A DNA stretch of 64,000 bases from Paramicrobacterium sp051513965 (GCF_051513965.1 NZ_CP195847.1:310001-374000), one strand, 5' to 3'; positions 33,217 through 42,290 are shown, numbered from the stretch's first letter. The notes: generated by a model from the sequence alone, not told the origin. Translations and numbers: made by a program.

Positions 33217-34455
33217 TCACTCCATCTCGATCCTGCTCATGATGAAGCCGCTCTGGGGGAGAGCGGGGAAGCGGCTCAGGCTGACATCGAGCCGCTGCGC
33301 GGGAACGCGGTACATCATGCGTGAGGACAGCAGTCTGACGGCATCCACCATGACCTGAATGGTTGCGCGCTCACCCGGGCAGCGGTGGCCGGTGGCGACG
33401 TCGCCGGCCCCCTGCGGGATGAGCGTGTTGGGGTCGCCGTCCCAATCGACGAAGCGCTCAGGACTGAACAGGTCGGGCCGTTCCCACAGCCGCGCATCGT
33501 GGTTCGTTGCGTACAGATCGAGCATGACCCAGTCGTCGATGGAGAAGCCGTGGCTGTGCCAGCTGAATTCGCGCAGCGCACGGCCACCGATCACGGGGAA
33601 GAACGGGAAGAATCGGCGCACCTCGTGCACAAACGGCGTCGCGCGTTCGGGGTCCTCGTCGAGGTGACTCCGCCACTCGGGGTTTCGATGAAGCGCGAGC
33701 GCCGCGAACACGACGAACCGGCCGATGGCCACCGTCGGACGCAGCACGTTGATCAGCTCGACCGCGGCGACTTCGAGGGAGAGCAGGCTTCCGTCGGCAT
33801 CCTTGGCCGAGGCGAGAACCTCGACGGCGGTGCGAGGTTCGACGCCGGCATCCCTGATGTGTGCGAGGATGCTCCGTGCCCAGCGCTCCACGTGCTGTCG
33901 ACGCATCCGGGTGATCCAGTTCGACGGCCCGAACCGGCCCGCCGCCTCGATCATGGCTGCGAGCGAGTCGCCGATGGCCGGAACGTTGACTGTCTGCGGG
34001 TCGAGGCCTACCCAGCGCAATGCCGTTCTGGTGAGGATGTTGATGAGCGCGGTGTGCAGAACGACGCGCCCGTGGTTCTTGAACAGGTGCAGCCACTCGT
34101 CGATGAAGATCTGTGATAGCTCACTGAGCGCCTCCTCGTCGGAGATCAGTGAGATGAAGATCGCCTTGCGGTGATGATGCGCGGCACCATTGAGCGACTG
34201 CACGCTTCCCTCGTCCTGCAGGAGCGCCACGACGGAGGTCGGCATCGCGCGGTCTCGCCCGAAGCGGTCGCCGCCATAGAACATGTCGGCGGCGTCGGCG
34301 CCGCGGGTGATCGTCACGCGTCGCCCGAGGAGCCGTGTGGTGAAGGCATCCGTCCGCAGTCTGTCGAACCGGCGACGTCCGTAGTCGTAGCCCTCCCTGA
34401 GGAAGGCGAGCGTGCCGTCGGGCTCAGCGCTCGGGAAGCCGGCTTGACCTGACAT
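33217..34455 (-). CDS. CYP152-type cytochrome P450 (fatty-acid peroxygenase)
   Basis: 412-aa P450. The ATG is preferred over a GTG six codons upstream because GAGAGG lies before it. The heme-ligand loop is GHRCPGE. The helix I region reads NVLRPTVAIGRFVVFAALAL, with the Arg-Pro pair that is the hallmark of CYP152 (P450-BSbeta, SPalpha), where it replaces the usual acid-alcohol pair and lets the fatty-acid carboxylate act in catalysis. Such enzymes use H2O2, not a reductase, to hydroxylate or decarboxylate fatty acids, and indeed no ferredoxin gene is adjacent. Convergent with the DUF7882-type gene. Confidence 0.9.
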   Translation of the reverse strand: MSGQAGFPSAEPDGTLAFLREGYDYGRRRFDRLRTDAFTTRLLGRRVTITRGADAADMFYGGDRFGRDRAMPTSVVALLQDEGSVQSLNGAAHHHRKAIFISLISDEEALSELSQIFIDEWLHLFKNHGRVVLHTALINILTRTALRWVGLDPQTVNVPAIGDSLAAMIEAAGRFGPSNWITRMRRQHVERWARSILAHIRDAGVEPRTAVEVLASAKDADGSLLSLEVAAVELINVLRPTVAIGRFVVFAALALHRNPEWRSHLDEDPERATPFVHEVRRFFPFFPVIGGRALREFSWHSHGFSIDDWVMLDLYATNHDARLWERPDLFSPERFVDWDGDPNTLIPQGAGDVATGHRCPGERATIQVMVDAVRLLSSRMMYRVPAQRLDVSLSRFPALPQSGFIMSRIEME

Positions 34456-34553
34456 TGACTCACCTCTCGACACTGTGTCTTCCCGACGTTACGACGGGAA
34501 GAGAGCGATGAGTAGACCTTGACAGCGTAAAGCGCGGTTCGTATGGGCCCCGA

Positions 34554-35666
34554 TCAGCCGACCGAGGTGCCGAACAGCAGCCCAAGCAGGTACGTGATGA
34601 GCGCGGCGCCGTACCCGATGCCGAGCTGCCGGAGAGCGCGCTTCAGCGGCGAGGCTCCCGAGAGGACGCCGACGACCGCGCCGGTCATGAGGAGCGCGAG
34701 CCCGACGAGGACCGCGGCGACGATGATGGCGCTCACGCCGCCGAGCCCGAAGAAGAGCGGAATGACGGGAATGATCGCTCCGGAGGAGAAGAAGCAGAAG
34801 CTGGATGCCGCGGCACCCCACGCCGAACCGATGGCGGCGTGCGGATTGTCGTCGCCGGCGCGCGCCGGACGCGCGGTCTCGTCGGTCTCCCCGTGAACAC
34901 ACTCGAGGCCGTAGAGCCGTTCGCGCGCGTGAAGCTCGGCATCCTTCTCCGACATTCCCCGTGCGCGATAGACCAGGGCGAGCTCGTTCGCCTCTGCGTC
35001 GAGGTTGGGGAGGATCTTCGTCGTGTTCGGGTTCGGAAGCGTCGAGCTCAGCAGCTCGCGCTGCGAGCGCACCGAGACGAACTCACCCGCGCCCATCGAG
35101 AGGGCTCCGGCGAGAAGGCCAGCGATTCCAGAGGCGAGCACGATCGTGCTGGAGACGCCGGTGGCGGCCATGCCGATGACGAGTGCGAGGTTCGAGACGA
35201 GTCCGTCGTTCGCGCCGAAGACCGCCGCGCGGAAGGTGCCCGAGAGGCTCGTGCGTCCCCGCGCGGCGAGTCCGCGCACGACCTCCTCGTGGATCTGCTC
35301 GTCCGCGGCCATCGCGTCGGTCGCGTCGTCGTCGGTTCCGTAGGGGGAGCGGGACTCGGCCTGCTGCATGAGCGCGAGCACGAAGATCGATCCGAAGCGG
35401 CGGGCGAGCCAGGCGAGCATGCGGGTGCGCAGCTTGGTGCGCACAGGAAGCCCGACGTGCTCTCCGAGCAGTGCCACCCAGTGCGCCTCGTGGCGGCGCT
35501 CAGCCTCGACGAGGCCGAGCAGGATCGCGCGCTCTTCACCGGTGCGCTTGCTGGCGAGCTCGGCGTAGACGGCCGCCTCTGCGCGTTCGTCGGCGAGATA
35601 CTGGCGCCATCTGCGGATCTGAGCGGGGGTCGGGGTGTTCGGTGCGGCTGACGATGCGTCGGTCAC
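34554..35666 (-). CDS. VIT1/CCC1-type metal transporter with ferritin-like N-terminus
   Basis: 370-aa membrane protein. Residues 15-150 form a ferritin-like domain (RRWRQYLADERAEAAVYAEL, EAERRHEAHW, ESRSPYGTDDDATDAM with metal-type Glu/His). Five transmembrane segments of the VIT1 family follow, starting at FRAAVFGANDGLVSNLALVIG, then SSTIVLASGIAGLLAGALSMG. The family exports Fe2+ or Mn2+ from the cytoplasm or loads it into a compartment. The start is GTG (VTDASSAAP) behind AGGAGA. A 295-bp spacer with no recognised site separates it from the divergent gene. Confidence 0.88.
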   Translation of the reverse strand: MTDASSAAPNTPTPAQIRRWRQYLADERAEAAVYAELASKRTGEERAILLGLVEAERRHEAHWVALLGEHVGLPVRTKLRTRMLAWLARRFGSIFVLALMQQAESRSPYGTDDDATDAMAADEQIHEEVVRGLAARGRTSLSGTFRAAVFGANDGLVSNLALVIGMAATGVSSTIVLASGIAGLLAGALSMGAGEFVSVRSQRELLSSTLPNPNTTKILPNLDAEANELALVYRARGMSEKDAELHARERLYGLECVHGETDETARPARAGDDNPHAAIGSAWGAAASSFCFFSSGAIIPVIPLFFGLGGVSAIIVAAVLVGLALLMTGAVVGVLSGASPLKRALRQLGIGYGAALITYLLGLLFGTSVG

Positions 35667-35961
35667 AGTCTTCTCCTGGTCTGCGGCCGGAGAACTGGTC
35701 GACGAGCTCCGGCCGGGATCGGCCGAAGGTCTCGTTCGCCCGCGTGCGGGTGGAATGCCGGGCACCTTCTGCGGCACCAGTGTGTCGACAGTCCTCTTCG
35801 CCCGGAGATCGGACGGTGGGAACTACTCCCCTTCGAACACACGAGCTTATCGGGTCGGGGCTGGTAAAACCAGGGCTGTGGAAATCGCGCGCTGTGATCG
35901 GCACCCGCGTGTCGCCCGAACGTGGGCTAGGAATCGCGCGGTGTGGGGATAACATTAAGAC

Positions 35962-36453
35962 ATGCTGCGGTACGGCAGAGAAGCCTTCTTCGGTGTGGTG
36001 GCCGGAGCGCTCCTCGGTGCCGCGATTTTTCTCGGCTCGTCGTTCCCCGCGCTGCTCTCCGGTGATTCCGTTGCGCTCCAGCTTCTGCCGATAGGACTCG
36101 TCGCCGCGATCGCCGCGGGTGCCTTCGTGGGTGTCGCGGTCGTCTTCGGCGTGATCGTCGCGCTCGTCATCCGTGATCGCGAGTTCGTCGCATCGACGCG
36201 CGCACGGCAGAAAGCTGCCGCGTGGGGTGCCGCGGCCGGCGTGATCTGTCCCTCGCTCGGGCTCTGGCTCACGGAGGGTGCCCCGATGCTCGTACCCGTC
36301 CCAGCCATCGCGCTCATTGCGGCATGCGCAGGGCTGGCTTCCTGGGGTGCGCGCTACAGCATCCGTCACGCAGACGCGCGAGTCGAGCGTCTCTCGGAGG
36401 TCGGGCAGCAGGTGCGGGGCGAGCCCGTTCAGAGCGCACCCCGCAACTGGTGA
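35962..36453 (+). CDS. Hypothetical four-helix membrane protein
   Basis: 163 aa with about four transmembrane segments (FFGVVAGALLGAAIFLGSSF, LQLLPIGLVAAIAAGAFVGV, VVFGVIVALVI, and a pair around GVICPSLGLWL and VPAIALIAACAGLASW). The C-terminal 30 residues are basic and cytoplasmic. No family recognised. It converges on the aldo/keto reductase gene, 3 bp apart. Confidence 0.6.
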   Translation: MLRYGREAFFGVVAGALLGAAIFLGSSFPALLSGDSVALQLLPIGLVAAIAAGAFVGVAVVFGVIVALVIRDREFVASTRARQKAAAWGAAAGVICPSLGLWLTEGAPMLVPVPAIALIAACAGLASWGARYSIRHADARVERLSEVGQQVRGEPVQSAPRNW

Positions 36454-36456
36454 GCT

Positions 36457-37521
36457 CTAGAGGTCGCTCGACTTCGACCAGATGTTCACGCCCGCGTCGC
36501 CGGCAAACTCATTGATGCGGCGCAATTCGTCGTCGCTGAACTCAAGGTTGTCGAGAGCGGCCAGATTCTCGTCGAGCTGCTCGGTGCGTGAGGCGCCGAT
36601 GAGCGCCGACGTGACCGTGCGCAGCACCCAGGCGATCGCCATCTGCGCGAGCGATTGGCCGCGCTCCTGTGCGATCTGGTTGAGCCCTTCGAGGCGCCGC
36701 AGGTTGTCTTCGGAGAGCATGCTCTCGTCGAATGAGCGGCGCTTCGTGGCGTGAGGCTCGTGCTTGCCTCCCAGGAACTTGTCCGTGAGCAGGCCCTGCG
36801 CGAGCGGGGTGAACCCGATCGAGCCCATGCCGGACTCAGCGAGAACGTCAGTGAGACCCTCTTCGATCCAGCGGTTGATCATCGAGTACGACGGCTGGTG
36901 GATGACCAGGGGAGTGCCGAGCGAGCGCGCCACCTCGACGGCCTCGCGAGTGCGCTCGGGGGAGTATGACGAGATTCCGACGTACAGCGCCTTGCCCTGA
37001 CGGACCGCGGTGTCGAGTGCGCCGATCGTCTCGGCGACAGGCGTGTTCGGGTCGAACCGGTGGGAGTAGAAGATGTCCACGTAATCGACCGACATGCGCG
37101 AGAGTGACTCGTCAAGGCTCGACAGCAGGTACTTGCGCGAGCCGAGGAAGCCGTGCGGCCCCGGCCACATGTCCCATCCCGCCTTCGTCGACAGGATCAT
37201 CTCATTGCGGTACGGCTTGAAGTCGTTCCGCATCATGCGGCCGAAGTTCTCTTCCGCACTGCCGTAGGGCGGCCCGTAGTTGTTCGCGAGATCGAAGTGC
37301 GTGATGCCCTTGTCGAAGGCGTGCCGCAGAATCTCCCGCTGTCCGTCGAACGGCCGGTTGTCGCCGAAGTTGTACCAGAGGCCGAGCGAGATGGGCGGCA
37401 GCAGCAGGCCGCTCTCGCCCACGCGCCGGTAACCGTGATGCGTGTACCGGTCGGGAGCCGCGACATAGGGCTGGTGGGTTTCGGGAACGGGGTTGTCGAA
37501 TCGCTCGAAGGTCACCGTCAT
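36457..37521 (-). CDS. Aldo/keto reductase (L-glyceraldehyde 3-phosphate reductase type)
   Basis: 354-aa NADPH-dependent reductase of the AKR14/YghZ group. Seen are LPPISLGLWYNFGDN, the catalytic Asp-Tyr-Lys-His set in FDLANNYGPPYGSAE, LSTKAGWDMWPGPHG and FYSHRFDP, and the coenzyme region TPLAQGLLTDKFLGG with GASRTEQLDENL. Length and motifs are those of enzymes that reduce L-glyceraldehyde 3-phosphate and methylglyoxal. ATG start. It lies next to tRNA-Arg. Confidence 0.9.
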   Translation of the reverse strand: MTVTFERFDNPVPETHQPYVAAPDRYTHHGYRRVGESGLLLPPISLGLWYNFGDNRPFDGQREILRHAFDKGITHFDLANNYGPPYGSAEENFGRMMRNDFKPYRNEMILSTKAGWDMWPGPHGFLGSRKYLLSSLDESLSRMSVDYVDIFYSHRFDPNTPVAETIGALDTAVRQGKALYVGISSYSPERTREAVEVARSLGTPLVIHQPSYSMINRWIEEGLTDVLAESGMGSIGFTPLAQGLLTDKFLGGKHEPHATKRRSFDESMLSEDNLRRLEGLNQIAQERGQSLAQMAIAWVLRTVTSALIGASRTEQLDENLAALDNLEFSDDELRRINEFAGDAGVNIWSKSSDL

Positions 37522-37675
37522 CTCCTTTGGTGTGGGCGGATGCTGCGCCGCAGCGCACTTCCGAGCGTACCGATGTGCGCTGGCTCTCTGCGCGCCAGGT
37601 GCGGTCTGCGGAATCTCGATTGGCGCATGTGCCGCTTCGTGATGTATTCTCTACTACGGCCCACGTAAGGGCCAT

Positions 37676-37748
37676 GCGCCACTAGCTCAACGGATAGAGC
37701 ATCTGACTACGGATCAGAAGGTTGGGGGTTCGAATCCCTCGTGGCGCA
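37676..37748 (+). tRNA. tRNA-Arg (anticodon ACG)
   Basis: Acceptor arms GCGCCAC (37676-37682) and GTGGCGC (37741-37747), D-arm AGCTCAACGGATAGAGC, anticodon arm TCTGA-CTACGGA-TCAGA (ACG), and T-loop TTCGAAT. The discriminator is A and CCA is not encoded. Confidence 0.96.
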
Positions 37749-37755
37749 CTTTCTG

Positions 37756-37780
37756 AAAAGCCCCGAAAATCGGGGCTTTT
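37756..37780 (+). terminator. Rho-independent terminator of tRNA-Arg
   Basis: AAAAGCCCCGA (37756-37766) and TCGGGGCTTTT (37770-37780) form a perfect 11-bp hairpin that ends in T residues. It also serves the convergent membrane-protein gene. Confidence 0.9.
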
Positions 37781-37786
37781 GCTGTT

Positions 37787-38203
37787 TCAGCGTCCGTCCT
37801 TCCGCAGCTTGATCTCCCTGATGACCAAGAGTACGCCACCACCGAAGAAGAACACGACGGCCACCGCTCCCATGATCGCCGGGAAGGCCGCGCCCCGCCA
37901 GCCCCAGGCGCCCGGCACCGCCAGCGAGATCGCGATCATGAGCGCGCCGACGCTGCCAAACATGAACGACATCACGATGTAGAGCAGTCGAACTGTTCGT
38001 CGCCGGAAATGACCGAGAACTATCACTCCGTGGAACATCGACATGGTTCCGAATACGATTCCGAGGGCGCCTATCCAGGGGCGTCCGGCGGCGAGCCAGA
38101 GCAGCAGGCCTACTGCAGCGAACATCGCTCCGATAAGGAGCATGAGCACGGCCTCGCGGCGCTCCTTGCGCTTCACGCTCCGAGCGTCCCACGTGCTTCT
38201 CAT
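37787..38203 (-). CDS. Hypothetical four-helix membrane protein
   Basis: 138 aa. A basic N-terminus (RSTWDARSVKRKERREA) precedes four helices (LMLLIGAMFAAVGLLLWLAA, ALGIVFGTMSMFHGVIVLG, LLYIVMSFMFGSVGALMIAI, AAFPAIMGAVAVVFFFGGGV) and a basic C-terminus. No family recognised and no catalytic motif seen. Confidence 0.6.
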   Translation of the reverse strand: MRSTWDARSVKRKERREAVLMLLIGAMFAAVGLLLWLAAGRPWIGALGIVFGTMSMFHGVIVLGHFRRRTVRLLYIVMSFMFGSVGALMIAISLAVPGAWGWRGAAFPAIMGAVAVVFFFGGGVLLVIREIKLRKDGR

Positions 38204-38395
38204 GCCACTCAGCTTATTAAAGACAGATCGTCGTACGCGGATCGGCGCGCAGCCTGAGCATCGACCGGCCTGAGGCCGAGCGTTCCATGAACGGCCGTGT
38301 CGGGGCGAGCGGGCGAGTGCTCCGCGTCATAGCGTGGCCGTGGCCCAGCGGCATCCTTTGCTCGTCGCTGCGGTCGAGACCTGAGGAGGAACAGA

Positions 38396-38950
38396 ATGCG
38401 ACGACTCGTCCCGGCCGGGGCCACCTCTCTGCTCGCGATTGCGCTGCTCGTCGGCTGCGCTCCCGCCGCCGGGCAGTCGGGTCCGACGCGCGAACCCTCG
38501 GTGGCTCCGACACTCGCCCCCTCTGCGACTCAGATGGCACGCGGTGAGCAGAACGCGGCCGAGCTGTGCGGCGCGGAGAGCTCTGCGGCATCCGATGACA
38601 CCTGCACCCTGAAGGACGTCGAGATCGATGGGGACATCGTGTTCGGTGACACGGAGAAGGTCGCTCTGGAGAACGTGACAGTTCGAGGAACCGTGCGTGT
38701 CAGTCGTGCCGCCGAGGTTCGCGTGACCTCGAGTGAGATCGACGGTGACCTCGAGGCGACGAGCAACGCTGAGACGCGTGTGAGCGACACGACCGTCGGC
38801 GGCACGCTCACGGTTGACGGCGGCAAGAGCGGCGTCATCAAGAAGAACACCGTCTCCGGCGATCTCAACTGCGCGGGCAACGCGGGCGTGGACGGCGCGG
38901 GCAACTCCGTGAAGGGGCGTGCTGAGGGGCAGTGCGCGGGACTGGACTGA
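38396..38950 (+). CDS. Lipoprotein with repetitive beta-strand domain, paralogue 1
   Basis: 184-aa secreted lipoprotein. ATG behind GAGGAGGA; signal peptide ending in the lipobox LLVGC. After a Thr/Pro/Ser linker and a Cys pair (ELCGAESS, DDTCTLK), the body is made of short repeats of about 20-24 residues with the pattern 'v.G.v.v....' (DVEIDGDIVFGDTEKVALE, NVTVRGTVRVSRAAEVRV, SEIDGDLEATSNAETRV, TTVGGTLTV), suggesting a right-handed beta-helix like bactofilins. It ends with GDLNCAGNAGVDGAGN. A homologue follows at 39081-39695. Role unknown. Confidence 0.7.
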   Translation: MRRLVPAGATSLLAIALLVGCAPAAGQSGPTREPSVAPTLAPSATQMARGEQNAAELCGAESSAASDDTCTLKDVEIDGDIVFGDTEKVALENVTVRGTVRVSRAAEVRVTSSEIDGDLEATSNAETRVSDTTVGGTLTVDGGKSGVIKKNTVSGDLNCAGNAGVDGAGNSVKGRAEGQCAGLD

Positions 38951-39080
38951 TTCCCTAGATGTGAAACCTTTCAGAAAACGGTAAGCCCACTTTGAGCGCT
39001 TCAAGTTACTGTCGTAAGGACGCTAAATCAGCGTCCGCATCAACGGGGCTGCGATCAACAGAATCCCCAGGAGGAACATC

Positions 39081-39695
39081 ATGCGCCGTGTATCGTGCGC
39101 GCTTGCCATCGTCGCCCTTGCCGGGCTTGGACTCGCCGGCTGCGCTCCGGCCGTTGACGATGAGGCCCCCGACAATCAGGTCACGCAGTCCGCTCCCGAG
39201 ACGACAGCCCCGAACGACGAGAGTGACGCTGACACTGATGACGACAGCGACGGCGAAGATTCGAAGGATGCCGAGAAGGCTTCGTCCCCTGAGGAAGCTG
39301 CCGACGAGCTCTGCGAGAGCAGCAGCGAGTCCGGAGATGACGGTGTCTGCGTTCTGAAGAACCAGGACGTCTCCGGCGACTACGACTTCTCGTCGTACAA
39401 GGTCGTCAAGCTCATCGACTCATCGTTCGACGGTTCGGTGAGTGTGAGCGACGCCAAAGAGGTCATCGTGACGAACTCGACGATCACGGGAGACCTGACC
39501 CTCACCGACAACAACGGCAACGTCGTGAAGGTCTCGACCATCGACGGCACGCTGTCGATCACCGGCAGCCAGCACAGCACCGTCGTGAAGAACACGATCG
39601 GCGGAGACCTCAGCTGCTCCGGCAACCGCGGCGTGAACGGCAACGGCAACTCGGTTGACGGCACGTCCTCGGGTCACTGCGAGCGACTGCACTGA
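39081..39695 (+). CDS. Lipoprotein with repetitive beta-strand domain, paralogue 2
   Basis: 204 aa; ATG behind CCAGGAGG. Lipobox LGLAGC. It has the same layout as the preceding gene but with a longer acidic linker (DDDSDGEDSKDAEKAS). The Cys pair, the strand repeats (SGDYDFSSYKVVKLI, SSFDGSVSVSDAKEVIV, STITGDLTLTDNNGNVV, STIDGTLSITGSQHSTV) and the ending GDLSCSGNRGVNGNGN match. The genes are 130 bp apart, with a small hairpin (GGACGCT/AGCGTCC, 39019-39036) before this one, so it probably has its own promoter. Confidence 0.7.
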   Translation: MRRVSCALAIVALAGLGLAGCAPAVDDEAPDNQVTQSAPETTAPNDESDADTDDDSDGEDSKDAEKASSPEEAADELCESSSESGDDGVCVLKNQDVSGDYDFSSYKVVKLIDSSFDGSVSVSDAKEVIVTNSTITGDLTLTDNNGNVVKVSTIDGTLSITGSQHSTVVKNTIGGDLSCSGNRGVNGNGNSVDGTSSGHCERLH

Positions 39696-39768
39696 TGATC
39701 TGCTGAACTGCTGAGACGACGAGGCGGCGTGTCCACACGGGCACGCCGCCTCTCGCATGCGCGGGCAG

Positions 39769-40752
39769 CTACCGGGTCGTGTGTGCGGAGAGCCGGTCGA
39801 ACGCGGCATCCATATCGTGATTGATCACCTGGTGATCAGGGTTAGCGTCGTACCAGGCGATGATCTCGCGGGCGCCCTCCCAGAACGGAATGCGCGTCGT
39901 GAACTCCGGCACGAGTGCGCGGAGCTTGCTCGTGTCGAACAGCATGGAGTGCGACTTGTCGCCGAGCAGGCCCGGCCCGACGTCCGGCAGCTCAACGGCG
40001 ATTCGGTCGCTCGTGGCATGAACAAGCCGGGGCGTCACGCCCGCGGCATCCGCGAGCCAGCCGTAGATCTGATTCCACGTCGGGGCGTGATCGCCCGTGA
40101 TCGTGAAGGCCTCGCCGATCGCGTGAGGGTTCGCGAGGAGCCCGGTGAGTCCGACCGCCACGTCCGTCGTGTGGGTGAGCGTCCAGAGGCTCGTGCCGTC
40201 GCCGTGGACGATGACCGGCTTGCCGGCTCGCATGCGCGCAATGTCGGTCCAGCCGCCGATCGTTGGCAACATCGTTCGGTCGTACGTGTGCGAGGGGCGC
40301 ACGATCGTCATCGGAAAGCCCGAGCTGCGGTACGTGTCGACGAGCACGTCTTCCGCCGCGATCTTGTCGCGGGAGTACTGCCAGAACGGATTGCGCAGAG
40401 GCGTCGACTCTGTGACCGGCAGTCGAGCCGGTGGCTTCTGGTACGCGGAGGCCGAGCTCACGAACAGATACTGCCCGGCGCGGCCGTCGAAGAGCCGCAC
40501 GTCTGACGTGACCTGCTGCGGCGTGAAGGCCGTGAACTGCGCGACCGCATCGAACTCGCGGTCGCCGAGGGCATGAGCGAGGGACGTCGGCGATGTGGCG
40601 TCCGCCGTGAGGACCTCGACTCCGGACGGCGCAGGTCGAGTGCTCGTGTGGCCGCGATTGACGACCGTCACCGTGTGGCCGCGGTGGAGCGAGGCGGTCA
40701 CGCACGCAGAGCTGATCACGCCGGATCCGCCGATATAGAGTACGCGTGTCAT
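39769..40752 (-). CDS. NAD-dependent epimerase/dehydratase-like protein
   Basis: 327-aa short-chain dehydrogenase of the extended type. The Rossmann start RVLYIGGSGVISSACVTASL has GGSG..I in place of the classical GGTGFIG. The central region shows FVSSASAYQK and WQYSRDKIAAED, an atypical active site with the lysine spaced as in YxxxK. The C-terminal part has WTLTHTTDVAVGLTGLL and GEAFTITGDHAPTWNQIY. The ATG is behind GAGGAA. It is divergent from the LacI-family gene (58 bp), so it may be a target of that regulator. Confidence 0.82.
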   Translation of the reverse strand: MTRVLYIGGSGVISSACVTASLHRGHTVTVVNRGHTSTRPAPSGVEVLTADATSPTSLAHALGDREFDAVAQFTAFTPQQVTSDVRLFDGRAGQYLFVSSASAYQKPPARLPVTESTPLRNPFWQYSRDKIAAEDVLVDTYRSSGFPMTIVRPSHTYDRTMLPTIGGWTDIARMRAGKPVIVHGDGTSLWTLTHTTDVAVGLTGLLANPHAIGEAFTITGDHAPTWNQIYGWLADAAGVTPRLVHATSDRIAVELPDVGPGLLGDKSHSMLFDTSKLRALVPEFTTRIPFWEGAREIIAWYDANPDHQVINHDMDAAFDRLSAHTTR

Positions 40753-40810
40753 TTCCTCATTGTGAGGGATGCCGCCAGAGTGCGCCAGGCCTCGCGGATA
40801 AGCTGAGAGC

Positions 40811-41815
40811 ATGCGAGCGACAATGCGTGATGTTGCGACGCGGGCGGGGGTCTCTCCGAAGACCGTGTCGAACGTCATCAACGGCGTTGTGTTCGTTCGG
40901 CCCGAGACGCGCGAGCGTGTCGAGCTCGCCATGGCCGAGCTCGACTACGTGCCGAATCTCTCGGCCCGGGGGCTTCGCAACGGTCGGTCCGGCGTGCTCG
41001 CGCTCGCACTGCCGCACCTCGCGACGCAGTACTCTGCCGAGACCGTCGGCGCCTTCGTCGAGGTCGCCCACGAACGTGGCTGGGCAATTCAGGTGGAACA
41101 GACCGGTGCCGAGCCGGGGCGTGAGCTCGACCTGCTCTCGCGTGCGCGGGCGCACCTCGTCGACGGGCTCATTCTCAACCCGGTAACCCTTGAAGACAGT
41201 GTCATCGCACGCGTCGACAGGCTGCCTCCGCTCGTGCTCATCGGCGAGGTGGAGCAGAGCCTCGTCGACCAGGTGAGCGTCGACAGTGTCGCCTCGTCGC
41301 GAGACATGACCCGACACCTCATCGAGAGGGGATGCCGCCGCATCGCGGTCCTCGGCTCGCCGGTCGGTGACTTTCAGACGGCGACCGCGCGCTCCCGTGT
41401 GACGGGGTACCGGCAGGCGCTCAGGGCCGCGGAGCTTCCGACGAACCCCGCGCTTGAGATCGGCTGCGGCGAGTGGACCGCTGCGGGAGCGGCATCCGCA
41501 TTCATCGACTACCTGAACGCTGGTGGTGACTTGCCCGACGCCATCTACTGCTTCACAGACACGATGGCGTTCGGCGTGCTGGGGGTGCTGTGGGAGCGAG
41601 GCATCCGCGTGCCCGATGATGTGCGCGTGGCCGGCTTCGATGACACGGTCGACAGCCCGTACTCTGTGCCGCCGCTCACCACCGTCACATTCGAGAGGCA
41701 CGACCTCGCGCGGCTGGCGATCGCGCGGCTGGAGCAGCGGATTGCCGATCAGAGGCTCGAGCCGCAGCATCAGTCGCTTCCGTATCGCATCGTGGCGCGC
41801 GAGAGTACGCGCTGA
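40811..41815 (+). CDS. LacI-family transcriptional regulator
   Basis: 334 aa. The helix-turn-helix is MRDVATRAGVSPKTVSNVIN with the hinge helix PNLSARGLRNGRSG. The sugar-binding domain contains LVDGLILNPVTL, RRIAVLGSP and YCFTDTMAFGVLGVL. Start at ATG 40811, or four codons later. It precedes an arabinosaccharide transport and hydrolysis operon whose promoter has a LacI-type site, so it is probably that operon's repressor. Confidence 0.9.
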   Translation: MRATMRDVATRAGVSPKTVSNVINGVVFVRPETRERVELAMAELDYVPNLSARGLRNGRSGVLALALPHLATQYSAETVGAFVEVAHERGWAIQVEQTGAEPGRELDLLSRARAHLVDGLILNPVTLEDSVIARVDRLPPLVLIGEVEQSLVDQVSVDSVASSRDMTRHLIERGCRRIAVLGSPVGDFQTATARSRVTGYRQALRAAELPTNPALEIGCGEWTAAGAASAFIDYLNAGGDLPDAIYCFTDTMAFGVLGVLWERGIRVPDDVRVAGFDDTVDSPYSVPPLTTVTFERHDLARLAIARLEQRIADQRLEPQHQSLPYRIVARESTR

Positions 41816-42290
41816 CGGCTTCTCGGCAGAACAGCGGCACGTGCGCTGAGCGCTGAGTGCTGAGTGCTGGCGTTGAGTGCTGAGTGCTGGGCGTTGAGCG
41901 CTCGTCGCGTCAGTCAGAAGCCTCCAGGTGTACCGGATACCGCTTTCCGGTGGTGGGAAAGCGGTATCCGGTACACCTGGGCGCGAGGGGGCGGCTTCGT
42001 GGGTTCTCGTGTGGGCATCCGTGGCATCGCGGGGCCTTTGTGCGGTGTCGCGGGGAGCCTTCGGGCGGTGTCGCGGGAGCCTCGTGGGATCTCGCGGGAG
42101 CCTCGTGGAGGGCTTCGCCGCTTTTTGAACTACACCATGCGCCGCGCGCCGGCAAAGAATCGGAAAAATGGGCGACACGCGGAGGCAGCCGCGCCGACAC
42201 GCCGCGGCAAGCAAAAATATCCGACTGGGTGAATGCGTGGCTCTGGGTGATCGCACGGGCTCTGGTGATCACACCAGCTCTTGTGCTCGC
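41816..42290. repeat. Repeat-rich spacer with a 25-bp perfect hairpin
   Basis: No gene is supported. First comes a tandem array of GCTGAGT-like heptads in two units of about 20 bp (about 41845-41900, words GTTGAGTGCTGAGTGCTGG). Then two 25-bp complementary arms (41924-41948 and 41956-41980, starting CCAGGTGTACCGG) surround the loop GGTGGTG. Then come near-repeats of TCGCGGGAGCCTCGTGG (about 42045-42110). The hairpin may end the LacI transcript but lacks a T-run. Confidence 0.75.

Noticed and set aside
41845..41900. Possible CRISPR-like array in the spacer before the sugar operon
   Set aside because: Units are short, adjacent and without unique spacers; no cas gene is in the window.
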